A program made the position numbers and the translations under genes. Below are positions 35,575 through 44,889 of a stretch of DNA of 64,000 nt, in pieces. The stretch lies in contig NZ_JAPJZK010000001.1 of NCBI RefSeq assembly GCF_026309355.1, positions 5,662,501 to 5,726,500 on the forward strand. Direction: 5' to 3'. The notes below the pieces were generated by a model that was given only the letters and a program-made list of their open reading frames with translations, was not told the DNA's origin and did no database searches. Source of the DNA: Spartinivicinus marinus. GTDB taxonomy: Bacteria; Pseudomonadota; Gammaproteobacteria; Pseudomonadales; Zooshikellaceae. Each line of letters starts with the position of its first letter. Positions within the stretch are counted from its first letter, which is position 1.

Positions 35575-35592
35575 TTAGACCATCCTAACAAT
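35575..35592. repeat. 18-bp direct repeat, copy 2
   Basis: TTAGACCATCCTAACAAT is identical to 34589-34606; the two copies bracket the binding-protein gene. A shared TTAAATTTC-like string follows both copies at slightly different distance. Confidence 0.75.
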
Positions 35593-35684
35593 AAATCTAG
35601 TGCTTAAATTTCACGGTTACTTCATAACTAACGTTATTTTCATGTTTTCAAGAATATAAGTTGGCCAAAGAAGTAGAAACTAAA

Positions 35685-35718
35685 AAGCGGTCAGCTGTAT
35701 AACAACAACTGACCGCTT
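35685..35718 (-). terminator. Intrinsic terminator of the M23 peptidase gene
   Basis: A perfect 10-bp stem (AAGCGGTCAG at 35685-35694, CTGACCGCTT at 35709-35718) is followed on the minus strand by TTTTT. It lies about 30 bases after the peptidase stop. Confidence 0.88.
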
Positions 35719-35750
35719 GTATGACTCATTAAGAACAGAAGGGACTTATA

Positions 35751-38273
35751 CTATTTCTTCTCTAACTTAACACTGTCAACATAGAAATCCACCTTAGGTT
35801 CTGGGCCAATGATATAAATATCAGCCGATTTAATTTTACCTTTAGGCTTTAGTTTAAACTCAGCAGCTAAGTCATACCATTTGTTACCTTTAGGTAATTT
35901 CATAGAGTGAATTCGCTGCCAGTGATATCCATCATCGTCAACATAAAACAGTTGAACATCCAGCATCTGGTTTGATTTCGCCGCTTCACCTAAGCTAGCA
36001 GCTAAAGACAGTTGATAGGCTTGATCAACTTTCAGTTGATCTTTAACCGGTAGGGAGAGACCCGCATACCAATGATTTCGTTCAGTAGACTTAACACTCC
36101 ACTGTCCTTTGTGACTCATTTTATTGGTATGTTCAAGTTTGCCCATTTTAAATGATGCTTTCCAACCTTGAAGATCATTTTCAAACCCGTGATCGAAGAT
36201 CACCTTATCATCAGGCTTTGGATTAGGGCCTGGTTTATCATTAACAGGCACAACTTTCACTTCATCGATTAACAGCGCTTTATCAGCTTTAGGCCCAAAC
36301 AACACAATATAAGCTGCCGTGACTTTGCCAAGAGCATTGACTTTAAATTGCTTTTTCAGCTCCTTAACATTTTCATCTACCTGGTTGATTGCTAAATATT
36401 GGTAGTAATAGGCACCCAAATCATTTTTTAACAATAGGGTGGCCATTGCCAAATCTTTTTTCGCGCCTTTGGGTAATTTGACTTTAGCTGTAAATTGATA
36501 CTCTTTATTTTCCTCCAATGGTTTAGCTAATTTTTGTAATACACCATCGTAATACTGCTTCCGTTCAGTCACTTTCAGCCAATTATCTTGACCACAATCC
36601 CGCTGCATTTTTTCGATCGCATGCTTTATATCTTTGCTATAAAAACGCTTCCACGGTTTTAGATCATTAAAATCAGGTTCTCTGATCAAATTATCTTTCA
36701 CCAAATCAGGTTTTTTACATATTGGGTCGGGTTTTGGGTCCGGCTTAGGATCGGGTTTTGGATCCGGCTTAGGATCGGGTTTTGGATCCGGCTTAGGATC
36801 GGGTTTTGGGTCCGGCTTAGGATCGGGTTTTGGGTCCGGCTTAGGATCGGGTTTTGGGTCCGGCTTAGGATCGGGTTTTGGATCCGGCTTAGGATCGGGT
36901 TTTGGATCCGGCTTAGGATCGGGTTTTGGATCCGGCTTAGGATCAGGTTTTGGGTCCGGCTTATTATCTACCCCATGATTATAAATACGTCCAGAGCAGT
37001 GTTTATCTCCATTGCGTATAAACCAGAAATAGCTACAATTATTGTCATAACTGTATCGACCTGTATGCACTGCATACCCTGATAATTTAACATTATTCAA
37101 GTGGATATATTGACCATTTCTCTTCAAACTAAAATGCTGGTGAGGACCCGTTGACATTCCTCCTTGGCAAAGCGCTTGGCTTTTATTACTGGCGTAGTTG
37201 GACAGTCGCTGATTTTGTTTGACTTGCTGTCCAGTTTTTACTTGAGGGTTACTTAAATGGTAATAGGTGGTTGACCAGCCACTGTCATGAATAACTTCAA
37301 TATTACAGGATGAATGGACTTTAACTTTACCTGCAGCAGAAGCAACAACCCATTTATTGGAGGTATTAGAGCCCCAGCGACCACCATTATTTAAGTCTAA
37401 GGAAGATTGTGGGTATTTACCTTGGCCAGTGGTAACATGGCTACCACCTATCCACCAGTTTTCACCAACAGGGAACGGCATTTGAAGCATATTGTCTGGT
37501 GGGGTTGCATCATAATAGTTAGCAGAGAAATCGTTTTCACTGATATTGGTTTGCGTGTGCTTTTTTTTTGGGAACAGCTGGTAATAAGTTTGATAAAAAT
37601 CATCTAGTTTTTTATCAGTATTAACTAATTGGCTTGCTGTATTAGCAGAAGGCTGTTGACTATTGGCTTGATTATTCTTAGACAGCAATTTGCCTATAGT
37701 TGAATTGGCTTCAAATAATGACTGATTACTCGTTTGATTGATACTTTGTTCTATATTAGCTGAAGCTTTTGCCTGTTTTATCGCTTGATCAATAAATTGA
37801 TAGTGATCACGGGCAAGTTGCTTAGCAATATCTTTTACCTGATTGGAAAAGCCAATTTTACTCGATAAGTCACCAAAAGGTTTTCGAAGTAGTACTTTGG
37901 AGTTAGGCGGTGTACTAATAATACCCGTTTGGTGTTCTATTAAAGCAATCAGTATTTTGGGATTGATACTTGAGTAGCCACTCCAGTGAGATATGACTTC
38001 AGAAAACTTTTTTAAATGAGGCGCATGCTGATTGATATATTCATAAACATCAAACGTTAACATCTCATCTGGTGTGTAAATAAGATGATTTTCTTCAAAC
38101 TGTGTGGTTTGAGCTGCTATAGTGCTATCTGTATCACTATTACTAGCATCTGTATCACTATTACTAGCAAAGGCTGGGTAACTTGATAATACACTACCGG
38201 TTAAGCATAATGCACTTAGTGAGAGAATTCGCTTTGATAGTGAATTGAGCGTGAATTTCGATTTGTTTTTCAT
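35751..38273 (-). CDS. LasA-like M23 metallopeptidase with PKPD-repeat linker and two C-terminal beta domains
   Basis: This 840-residue secreted protein has a signal peptide (about 1-36) and a propeptide-like region to about 270. The M23 peptidase domain has zinc residues His279, Asp293 (SSLDLNNG) and HQH at 378-380 (GPHQHF), as in the LasA/beta-lytic enzymes that cut peptidoglycan glycine bridges. The peptidase ends near 430. A run of about twenty PKPD units follows (about 436-515), then two domains of about 130-170 residues similar to each other (each with a NWL/WYAGL-type motif and ending in IVLFGP / IYIIGP + LIDEVKV / YVDSVKL). These resemble carbohydrate-binding domains. The likely role is bacteriolysis. 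The start ATG and the terminator are clear. Confidence 0.9.
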   Translation of the reverse strand: MKNKSKFTLNSLSKRILSLSALCLTGSVLSSYPAFASNSDTDASNSDTDSTIAAQTTQFEENHLIYTPDEMLTFDVYEYINQHAPHLKKFSEVISHWSGYSSINPKILIALIEHQTGIISTPPNSKVLLRKPFGDLSSKIGFSNQVKDIAKQLARDHYQFIDQAIKQAKASANIEQSINQTSNQSLFEANSTIGKLLSKNNQANSQQPSANTASQLVNTDKKLDDFYQTYYQLFPKKKHTQTNISENDFSANYYDATPPDNMLQMPFPVGENWWIGGSHVTTGQGKYPQSSLDLNNGGRWGSNTSNKWVVASAAGKVKVHSSCNIEVIHDSGWSTTYYHLSNPQVKTGQQVKQNQRLSNYASNKSQALCQGGMSTGPHQHFSLKRNGQYIHLNNVKLSGYAVHTGRYSYDNNCSYFWFIRNGDKHCSGRIYNHGVDNKPDPKPDPKPDPKPDPKPDPKPDPKPDPKPDPKPDPKPDPKPDPKPDPKPDPKPDPKPDPKPDPKPDPKPDPKPDPKPDPICKKPDLVKDNLIREPDFNDLKPWKRFYSKDIKHAIEKMQRDCGQDNWLKVTERKQYYDGVLQKLAKPLEENKEYQFTAKVKLPKGAKKDLAMATLLLKNDLGAYYYQYLAINQVDENVKELKKQFKVNALGKVTAAYIVLFGPKADKALLIDEVKVVPVNDKPGPNPKPDDKVIFDHGFENDLQGWKASFKMGKLEHTNKMSHKGQWSVKSTERNHWYAGLSLPVKDQLKVDQAYQLSLAASLGEAAKSNQMLDVQLFYVDDDGYHWQRIHSMKLPKGNKWYDLAAEFKLKPKGKIKSADIYIIGPEPKVDFYVDSVKLEKK
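36725..36964 (-). repeat. Tandem 12-bp repeat coding (PKPD)n
   Basis: About twenty 12-bp units, mostly arranged as 24-bp pairs GGTTTTGG(A/G)TCC + GGCTTAGGATC, encode the proline-aspartate-lysine linker of the M23 peptidase. The low divergence points to recent slippage-driven expansion and likely copy-number variation between strains. Confidence 0.95.
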
Positions 38274-38826
38274 GATAACTGAAACACTTAATTACAATGA
38301 ATAATGAAGGAAGGCTGACAAGCTTATTCATAAATAAGTCTGTACAGTTTTCTGTTCTCTTCGCTGTGATTTTAACTATATCCAACACGAATGCTTTTTA
38401 AGGGTAACAAGTGATGATGTTCCATGAATCAAAAAATATTCGCGAAAGGTATAGGGCTATTGGTAGTGAATATTGTCATTAAATAAGTCATGTTTGTGTG
38501 TGGCTTTTCATACCAAACAAAGTATAAAGGTCGCGACAACTATTTTTTTTATAAACTGGGCTTTTATTAAGAATAATATTTAGCAGGTATGCAATAACAG
38601 TGTAATTGAATTGATTTTTTATTTAGAAATTGGTTTGTTGCTATATGACAAACTAGCTGAATGAGCAATCGTTTATTAATATTGTGTAAAGCTTAGCTTC
38701 TGTTGTTAGTTTTCTGGTCTGTGCGGTTTTTGATCAGTGTAGGGCTGTTCTCACTGACGTTGGTATTGTTTGCTATCAAAGTAAAGCTACTGACACTCGA
38801 GTAGGGAGGGAAGTAACAACTATGTA
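38274..38826. other. Intergenic region upstream of the M23 gene, with a partial repeat
   Basis: These 553 AT-rich bases lie upstream of the peptidase gene. The only recognisable element is a short minus-strand match (38431-38453, reading TATACCTTTCGCGAAT) to the left end of the TATACYCTTC repeat. There is no convincing ORF or RNA gene. Confidence 0.5.
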
Positions 38827-39633
38827 TTAATAATAATATTCTAAATAAGCATTATTAATTATTTCTTCAGCTTCTTTGCTATTAACTAATGAACCAAGAA
38901 AGGCGGTAAAGTCCTGACGGATTTTTTTACAAGGATATAAATTTGAGAAGGCATAATGAATATTCATTTTACCAAGTGAATATTTGGAAAGCTTAATGTT
39001 TTTTAGATCTGGATGATTGTTAAGTATGCCAAAATAGGTTTTATCTGCTATTAAATAACGGAAAATACCTTTTTTGAGGCGCCGAAAATAAGTATTGATG
39101 TCTCCGTAGCGGTAGTTAAAGTGATGAGCTGGTATATTGGTTAATTCAATTTGATTAATATCTAGGTTAATTGCACTGACTTTATAAAAAGAGTCTTTTA
39201 GGAATTGATCAAGTGGAAGCATATTTGTATTAAGTGCATAAATACCAATATCTGAGCTATAATAGTTTGGCTCAACCAGGGACAATAACTTGGGTGCGTT
39301 AATATTAGAGATAGGTATTAGATGGGCCTGTTCACTCTTGATGGATTTGATTACTTTAAAATAAGAGTGCAGTACAATAAAGTTAATTTTGATAGACATT
39401 GCATTGAAAAACTGTGATGCTATTTTAATGGCAGCACCTTTATAACCATTGCCAGACTTCCAATAAAGGGGAGGGTATTCATTGTAAAGTAAGATATTGA
39501 TTTGCTTACAACTTGTTTTTTTCGCCTTTTCTGTCTTTTCTTCAGCGATTGCTTCTATTGATAAAACGCCATTTCCAATAAATATTAAAAAAAAAGCTAA
39601 AATAAAGTAACTACTACAATGGATGTATTTCAT
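38827..39633 (-). CDS. Periplasmic solute-binding-like protein (divergent family 3)
   Basis: This 268-residue protein has a signal peptide (about 1-30). The opening KQINILLYNEYPPLYWKSGNGYKGAAIKIASQFF fits the first lobe of family 3 binding proteins. The second lobe is divergent, with FRRLKKGIFRYLIADKTYFGIL, and ends FTAFLGSLVNSKEAEEII. A Cys pair (TSCKQ and LYPCKK) may form a disulfide. It lies 30 bases after the next binding-protein gene upstream (39664-40467), so the two are probably co-transcribed. There is no transporter nearby. Confidence 0.75.
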   Translation of the reverse strand: MKYIHCSSYFILAFFLIFIGNGVLSIEAIAEEKTEKAKKTSCKQINILLYNEYPPLYWKSGNGYKGAAIKIASQFFNAMSIKINFIVLHSYFKVIKSIKSEQAHLIPISNINAPKLLSLVEPNYYSSDIGIYALNTNMLPLDQFLKDSFYKVSAINLDINQIELTNIPAHHFNYRYGDINTYFRRLKKGIFRYLIADKTYFGILNNHPDLKNIKLSKYSLGKMNIHYAFSNLYPCKKIRQDFTAFLGSLVNSKEAEEIINNAYLEYYY

Positions 39634-39663
39634 ATAGAACCACCCTTGTAACTATAATCTTCA

Positions 39664-40467
39664 TTAATTAGCTTGGGAACCGGCATAACGTTCAACAATT
39701 TTATTAACTCGACCAGAAGACTTCATTTTTTCTATAATGATATCAAGTTGCTCAACAAAGTCGTTTTTAAATGGGAAGCGTCCACCCCCTTGATTAGTGT
39801 AACCCACGTGGCCCCATTCAGCACTAATTACCACACCTTCTACAATGCGGCCATGTTCAGAAGGTTTATACTCACCATCTTTTTCCATTTGCTTTAGCTC
39901 CCAGAAAATCGATAGCTTATCATTGGCATAACAAGGAATACGGTTTTTAGCGACTTTAAGTAAGTTGATTCTAGTACCACCTGCACTTTCTACTTTAATT
40001 TTATCGCTGGCAACTAAACGCCAAAAATCAACACTGAACGTTTCAAACCCACTGTTTCTGCCAATGGTTAAGCCTATATAATCATAGGGCCAGTCGGTGC
40101 GGGGGCCTTCGGCAAATACTTCTTCACGACAAACTACCACTAACTGCTCTGCTAAGATAGGAACGGAGTAGGGGCCAATATATGGGCGAGCTTTTTTCCT
40201 TAGATAGGGCGGGTATAAAGCAAAACCCACCCCCTGTTCAAGAAACTTTAGACCCCGTTTCCAGGGGGTTGGACGAATTTGTACCTTATAATCTGTCATC
40301 TGCTTAAATGCTTCTTGCAAGACTTCAGTATAGATGCCCGTCATTTTGCCTTCATGAACATAAGAATAGGGTGGGTATGCATCGTCAGCAAAGACAGTCA
40401 CAGGTTGTTCAGCATGGGCGCTAGTGGCAGCTAAAACTGCCCAGCACCAAGCGATAACCCTTTTCAT
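39664..40467 (-). CDS. Periplasmic solute-binding protein, family 3 (paralogue of 34616-35458)
   Basis: This protein of about 267 residues has a signal peptide (about 1-19, cleavage at SAHA-E). The mature start PVTVFADDAYPPYSYV and the motifs PTPWKRGLKFLEQG, FALYPPYLRKKARPYIGPYS and DYIGLTIGRNSGF match its paralogue at 34616-35458. The late helix is LDIIIEKMKSSGRVNKIVERY. I chose ATG 40467 because GAGAGA precedes it and the signal peptide begins MKRVIAWCW; a frame 33 bases longer has no ribosome site. It is co-directional with the divergent binding protein downstream. Confidence 0.88.
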   Translation of the reverse strand: MKRVIAWCWAVLAATSAHAEQPVTVFADDAYPPYSYVHEGKMTGIYTEVLQEAFKQMTDYKVQIRPTPWKRGLKFLEQGVGFALYPPYLRKKARPYIGPYSVPILAEQLVVVCREEVFAEGPRTDWPYDYIGLTIGRNSGFETFSVDFWRLVASDKIKVESAGGTRINLLKVAKNRIPCYANDKLSIFWELKQMEKDGEYKPSEHGRIVEGVVISAEWGHVGYTNQGGGRFPFKNDFVEQLDIIIEKMKSSGRVNKIVERYAGSQAN

Positions 40468-40778
40468 TGTATCTCTCTCAATACTGCACTTGTTTATCAA
40501 TAGGGGCTTATTTTGTAAGCTTCAGCATTCAAAATAGCAAAGATGTGTCAGAACGAAAGGCATTTAAATGGCAGTAAAAATCACTTTTGGTGAGGTGTAT
40601 AGGCAAATCTGCTAACAGCCATGTTAGCTGCTACAATATTATTAAAATCTAATTTCAGTAGTATGAACAGTTAACGGCAAGTTTGAGATAATATTAAACG
40701 TATAAAAAGGGTTTTTTAAAATAATTTCCAATATTAGTGATATCAGTTATTGCTTAATCTAATAGAGTTAGTGACATT
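40468..40778. other. Divergent promoter region, binding protein versus flagellin
   Basis: I looked for sigma-28 and sigma-54 promoters in front of the flagellin gene and found no convincing match. A small inverted repeat GCTAAC / GTTAGC is at 40611-40628. Nothing else stands out. Confidence 0.4.
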
Positions 40779-42845
40779 ATGCCACAAGTCATCAATACCA
40801 ATGTGACTGCACTCATTGCACAACGTACGTTGAATAGCACTCAGCAGGCGGAAGACAATACGTTATCGAGGTTGGCATCCGGCTTACGAGTCAATAGTAC
40901 TAAAGATGACGCAGCAGGCTTTGCTATCTCCATTCGGTTTGACTCACATATTAGAGGATCTGCTATTGCCATTCGTAATGCTAATGACGGTATATCACTA
41001 GCACAAACAGCAGAAGGTGCTTTTACCTCCGTCATTAATAACTTACAGCGAGTGAGAGAGCTTGCATTACAGTCAGCGAATAGCAGTAATACAGAAGTAG
41101 ATAGAATTGCCCTCAATGAAGAAATAATTCAACTGATAGATGAAATTCAGACGGTAGCAAAAAATACCAACTTTAATAGCAAAAATCTGTTAGATGGTTC
41201 CTTAACTAATACGTTATTTCAAACGGGAGGCAATCTAGGTGAGGCTATACCTCTTTCAATTGCCAAAGTGACAACTGATAGCTTAGGGAGTGCTTTAGCT
41301 GATGGTATTTCTTCAACACGTCCAGGGGCATTAACAACACTTGGGAGTGGTGATTTAGTTATTAATCGGATTCCTATCGCAGCACCAACAGGTATTGATG
41401 ATAATGCTTCAACCCATGAAAATGAGCGAAGTGCTATTGCCATCGCAGCGGCTATAAATAAATCTGCAGATTTAACTGAGGTAACGGCCAGGGCCAATCC
41501 AAATGTGGTTGGCTATTCGGGTTTTTTAGCCGCTACCAATGCGACAGTAAATGGTGCAATTGTTATTAACAATATATCAATAAACGTATCAACCAATGTC
41601 AATTTAGATGCGAATGTTAACCGTGAGTCGGTTATTTCAACTATTAATAATGCCACTGGCCAAACAGGTGTCCGCGCTGTTAATACTGGTAACATCAATA
41701 CAGGTATTACCTTAATTGCTGATGATGGGCGCAATATTCGTTATGACGATAACGGATCGGGTTTATCAGCCGCAGTCGCTATTGCTGCTGCAGCGACTCA
41801 AACCTATGTGGGTAGTTATACTTTAGTTGCTAAAAACCAGCAGCCAATTACCATCGATTTTGGCCAGTCAGATATTGGCCGCTTTACGGGTTTAGCATTT
41901 GGTACCTATAGCGGCGGCAATAGTGGAGTGGTGGGGAGGAGAGTAAGCACCTCTGCACTTAGCACGGGTGACTTGGTTATTAATGGGATTGCAGTAGGGC
42001 CGTCATTAACTGCTTATGATACAGCTTCTTCCGTTAATAATGGTGGTTCGGCTATTGCCAAAGCATTTGCTATTAACTTGGTTAAAGCGCAAACGGGGGT
42101 TACCGCCACAGTATTACCAACGGTCGTCTATGCCCGCTCGGTGAACCCAGGTAATGATCGTAATGAGTCGGTTGAAATTAATGGTGTAACCATTGGCCTG
42201 GTGTTTACAGCGGCAGATTCTGAAAGCCAAATTATTGATAAAGTAGTCACTGCTGTTAATAGAAAGTCCGGTCGAACGGGCATAACAGCTGAAGTATTTG
42301 GTGACTCTTTTCGTTTAATTGCTCCAGATGGTCGCAATGTCAATTTGGCAAATGAAACAGCCAATGCGAATGATGCTGGCTTTAATGTACCTTCTATTGG
42401 CGCTAATACAGCTGCTTCAATTCAATTACTATCCGCTGGAAAAATTGAAATCAGCACTAATAATCCATTTTTATCCATTGATCGAGTGGGTTTTAGAGTA
42501 GGTACTTACGGTAATCTAGAGCAAGGACAGCTGTTGCAACATATTGATGTGACTAGTGTCGAAGGGGCTAATTTAGCCATTAAGGCTGTTGATAATGCTA
42601 TAGAGCAAATTGCATTTCAACAAGCAAAGCTAGGAGCGATCCAAAATCGATTTTTATCGGCCATCAATAACCTGCAAGTCAACAATGAAAATCTGGCATC
42701 AGCAAAGTCTCGTATTGTTGATGCTGACTTTGCTGCGGAAACAGCGACTTTTTCCCGTATCCAGGTCCTTCAACAGGCAGGTATCTCAGTTTTAGCTCAG
42801 GCTAATGCTAAGCCTCAGCAAGTATTGGAGCTACTGCAGTTTTAA
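40779..42845 (+). CDS. Flagellin with long variable region
   Basis: This 688-residue filament protein has conserved ends. The N-terminal D0/D1 runs from MPQVINTNVTALIAQRTLN to about 140 (with LASGLRVNSTKDDAAGFAI) and the C-terminal D1/D0 covers about the last 100 residues (SRIVDADFAAETA...QVLELLQF). The middle, about 450 residues, holds two related blocks. Each starts GDLVINxI, has a SAIAxA(I/F)AIN region and an ING/INN-V-I segment, and ends with a xDGRN motif; these resemble the Flagellin_IN hook motif. There is no chaperone, capping or other flagellar gene nearby. It is an extra or orphan flagellin; surface variation or a sheath function is possible. It converges with a lipoprotein gene, the stops being next to each other. 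Confidence 0.92.
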   Translation: MPQVINTNVTALIAQRTLNSTQQAEDNTLSRLASGLRVNSTKDDAAGFAISIRFDSHIRGSAIAIRNANDGISLAQTAEGAFTSVINNLQRVRELALQSANSSNTEVDRIALNEEIIQLIDEIQTVAKNTNFNSKNLLDGSLTNTLFQTGGNLGEAIPLSIAKVTTDSLGSALADGISSTRPGALTTLGSGDLVINRIPIAAPTGIDDNASTHENERSAIAIAAAINKSADLTEVTARANPNVVGYSGFLAATNATVNGAIVINNISINVSTNVNLDANVNRESVISTINNATGQTGVRAVNTGNINTGITLIADDGRNIRYDDNGSGLSAAVAIAAAATQTYVGSYTLVAKNQQPITIDFGQSDIGRFTGLAFGTYSGGNSGVVGRRVSTSALSTGDLVINGIAVGPSLTAYDTASSVNNGGSAIAKAFAINLVKAQTGVTATVLPTVVYARSVNPGNDRNESVEINGVTIGLVFTAADSESQIIDKVVTAVNRKSGRTGITAEVFGDSFRLIAPDGRNVNLANETANANDAGFNVPSIGANTAASIQLLSAGKIEISTNNPFLSIDRVGFRVGTYGNLEQGQLLQHIDVTSVEGANLAIKAVDNAIEQIAFQQAKLGAIQNRFLSAINNLQVNNENLASAKSRIVDADFAAETATFSRIQVLQQAGISVLAQANAKPQQVLELLQF

Positions 42846-43321
42846 TTTGTTTGTAGTTCAAATGAAATTTCAGCACCATCTATTGCTTTGTCTAGCTGGC
42901 CACTTTCTTTATTGACTAATAAGCCACCAGAGATAACTTTTTTCTCTTTTGTCCCATCATCTTTGAACAGGTTAGGGAGAACTTGGGTGTTCGCTATTGG
43001 CTGCGGTTTGTTGTTAGTATCACCACTGGTCAACATTGTTTGGTCAACCTTAAGGACAAGAGGTTTTCTGGTTGTTGACGTTGCAGCAGCGTTATTGCTA
43101 GTCGACTGACTTGCTAAGGTATTTTTAGGTGGGTTAGTCGCTTTTGCTGCTGGCTTAGGCTTAGCAGGCAGTTTAGTTTCTGATGGTTTTGCTATGCTAG
43201 TAGTTACTTTTTCTGAAGTTATCTCACTTGTCTGATTATCAGTGTCACAGCCGACTAGCACTAGCATCGTAGCTAAGAAGCTCATAGCCAAGCAGGCTGA
43301 TTTGCGTTTGTTGCTTGTCAA
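42842..43321 (-). CDS. Putative lipoprotein, Thr/Lys/Pro-rich
   Basis: This 159-residue protein has a lipoprotein signal (lipobox LVGC, Cys about 25). The mature part is low complexity in its first half (Lys, Pro, Thr, Ala, Ser), with a short conserved-looking end VISGGLLVNKESGQLDKAIDGAEISFELQ. No known domain is recognised. Its 3' end overlaps the flagellin stop by 4 bases on the opposite strand. Confidence 0.75.
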   Translation of the reverse strand: MTSNKRKSACLAMSFLATMLVLVGCDTDNQTSEITSEKVTTSIAKPSETKLPAKPKPAAKATNPPKNTLASQSTSNNAAATSTTRKPLVLKVDQTMLTSGDTNNKPQPIANTQVLPNLFKDDGTKEKKVISGGLLVNKESGQLDKAIDGAEISFELQTN

Positions 43322-43699
43322 TGTGGTTGTCCTAATTAAAGGGTTTTATACACAAGTTATAGTACAACCAAATAAAAGGAGACGCGAGGAGTTTAAAAGG
43401 AGCGGGTTGCTTAACAGCATTCAGAAGGTAGCTGTAAGGTTCAGGTATATAAAACTTCGCATAATGTATATTATGTTAAATTATGTAAGTAATAGAGTCG
43501 CTTGGATCCAGCTCAAACCATTCACAACTATTGTCGTATAAAATACGACGTGTGACGTCTGTAGCTGTTCTGTATTACCCTTTTAAGTCACTCTACTTAT
43601 TTCTAATAAGATTTCTTCGACTTACTGTGGCTAACAAGCTAGGCTTAAACTCGCGACTCTTATATATACATCGCAACCTGAATAGGAAGGTATGCCCAA
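43322..43699. other. Leader region of the TerC-family gene
   Basis: This 378-base gap lies between divergently read genes. A small perfect hairpin GTCGTAT-AAA-ATACGAC occurs at 43533-43549. I checked for a yybP-ykoY (manganese) riboswitch, which precedes alx in enteric bacteria, and did not recognise one. Confidence 0.4.
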
Positions 43700-44767
43700 A
43701 TGGAACATTTTGGTTTTCCCATTGAGACAATCGTGATCCTCTTTACTGTTGTTTTTGTGTCTGTATCAATGGATTTATTTAGTCATCGTAATAAGGAAGA
43801 AGTGACTTTCAAGGATGCGGCTGGTTGGTCGGTATTTTGGATTGCATTATCAATTGCTTTTTATTACTACCTGAAAGTGCGGTTTAGTCCCGAATACGCC
43901 AGTTTATTTTTGGCTGGCTATGCGTTAGAAAAAGCACTTAGTATCGATAATATGATGGTATTTGTAGCGATTTTTTCCAGTTTTGGGATTAAAGGTATTT
44001 TACAGCACCGCATTTTGTATTATGGCATTGCTGGTGCGTTAATTTTTAGAGCCATATTTGTAGCGGCAGGCACGACACTGTTTGGGCTTACATCCTGGGT
44101 AGAGTTAGTGTTTGCGTTGATAGTCGCTTGGTCTGGATGGGCTCTTTGGCATGGTAGTGGTGATGATGACGACATTGATGACTATTCCGAACATTGGAGT
44201 GTTAACCTCACGAAAAAATACATGCCTGTACTTCCGCGCCTGGTAGGCAAAGCATTTTTTGTTCGGCGCGAGCAAGTAGAACAAATGAAACAAGATGACC
44301 CTACTCTCACGTTTAGTGACACAGCCAGGCATGGTGCTTGGTTTGCGACACCTATGTTTTTATGCCTGATTTGTATTGAGGTGTCTGATATTGTCTTTAG
44401 TTTTGATTCAGTGCCAGCAATTATTGCGGTTACACAAGAACCCTTGCTGGTTTATGCGGCGGTTATATTTGCTATTTTAGGTTTGCGTAATTTGTATTTT
44501 CTGCTAGCTGTCGCCGCAAAGTATCTCTGCCACTTAGAGCGAGCCGTGGCGTTTGTTTTAGTATTTATTGCGATTAAGCTAGGTGCTTCTGCAGTGGAGA
44601 AAACCTTTGGTGTGGAAACGTTTCATATTCCTCATGATGTCAGCCTGTATGTGGTATTGGGGCTTATCTTAGCGGGTGTGATTGCCAGTATTCTGTTTCC
44701 TATAAAGGAGGAGCAACCCGCTTCAGTACCTGCCAGCGCTGATGATGACCCCCCTACTTCTTCTTAA
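43700..44767 (+). CDS. TerC/Alx-family membrane protein
   Basis: This 355-residue inner-membrane protein has about nine hydrophobic segments. Family motifs are LFLAGYALEKALSIDNMMVFVAIF near residue 75, with the conserved Glu/Asp, and DIVFSFDSVPAIIAVTQEP near 235. An acidic loop (DDDDIDDYSEHW) follows the fifth segment. TerC/Alx proteins are linked to manganese export and metal homeostasis and to tellurite resistance. The C-terminus is a short acidic/Pro tail. The start ATG follows AGGAAGG at about 9 bases. It is a single gene in this context. Confidence 0.92.
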   Translation: MEHFGFPIETIVILFTVVFVSVSMDLFSHRNKEEVTFKDAAGWSVFWIALSIAFYYYLKVRFSPEYASLFLAGYALEKALSIDNMMVFVAIFSSFGIKGILQHRILYYGIAGALIFRAIFVAAGTTLFGLTSWVELVFALIVAWSGWALWHGSGDDDDIDDYSEHWSVNLTKKYMPVLPRLVGKAFFVRREQVEQMKQDDPTLTFSDTARHGAWFATPMFLCLICIEVSDIVFSFDSVPAIIAVTQEPLLVYAAVIFAILGLRNLYFLLAVAAKYLCHLERAVAFVLVFIAIKLGASAVEKTFGVETFHIPHDVSLYVVLGLILAGVIASILFPIKEEQPASVPASADDDPPTSS

Positions 44768-44889
44768 CTATAAATTGAAGTGAGTAGTGTGACATTACAA
44801 TTGCTGATTGGCTATTTCTGACCTAGGCTAAACTTAGTGAGTTTCGGTTTTTTGAAGTCAATTGTTATTTAGTCATTAAAGTTATATTC

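Noticed and set aside
36725-36964. Regular tandem repeat that could be taken for a CRISPR array
   Set aside because: There are no spacers; it is in-frame coding sequence for a PKPD linker and no cas gene is nearby.
43322-43699. yybP-ykoY manganese riboswitch before the TerC/Alx gene
   Set aside because: I could not find the conserved junction sequences; only a small hairpin is present.
43531-43725. 64-codon plus-strand ORF before the TerC gene
   Set aside because: No ribosome site, it overlaps the TerC start, and the composition does not look coding.
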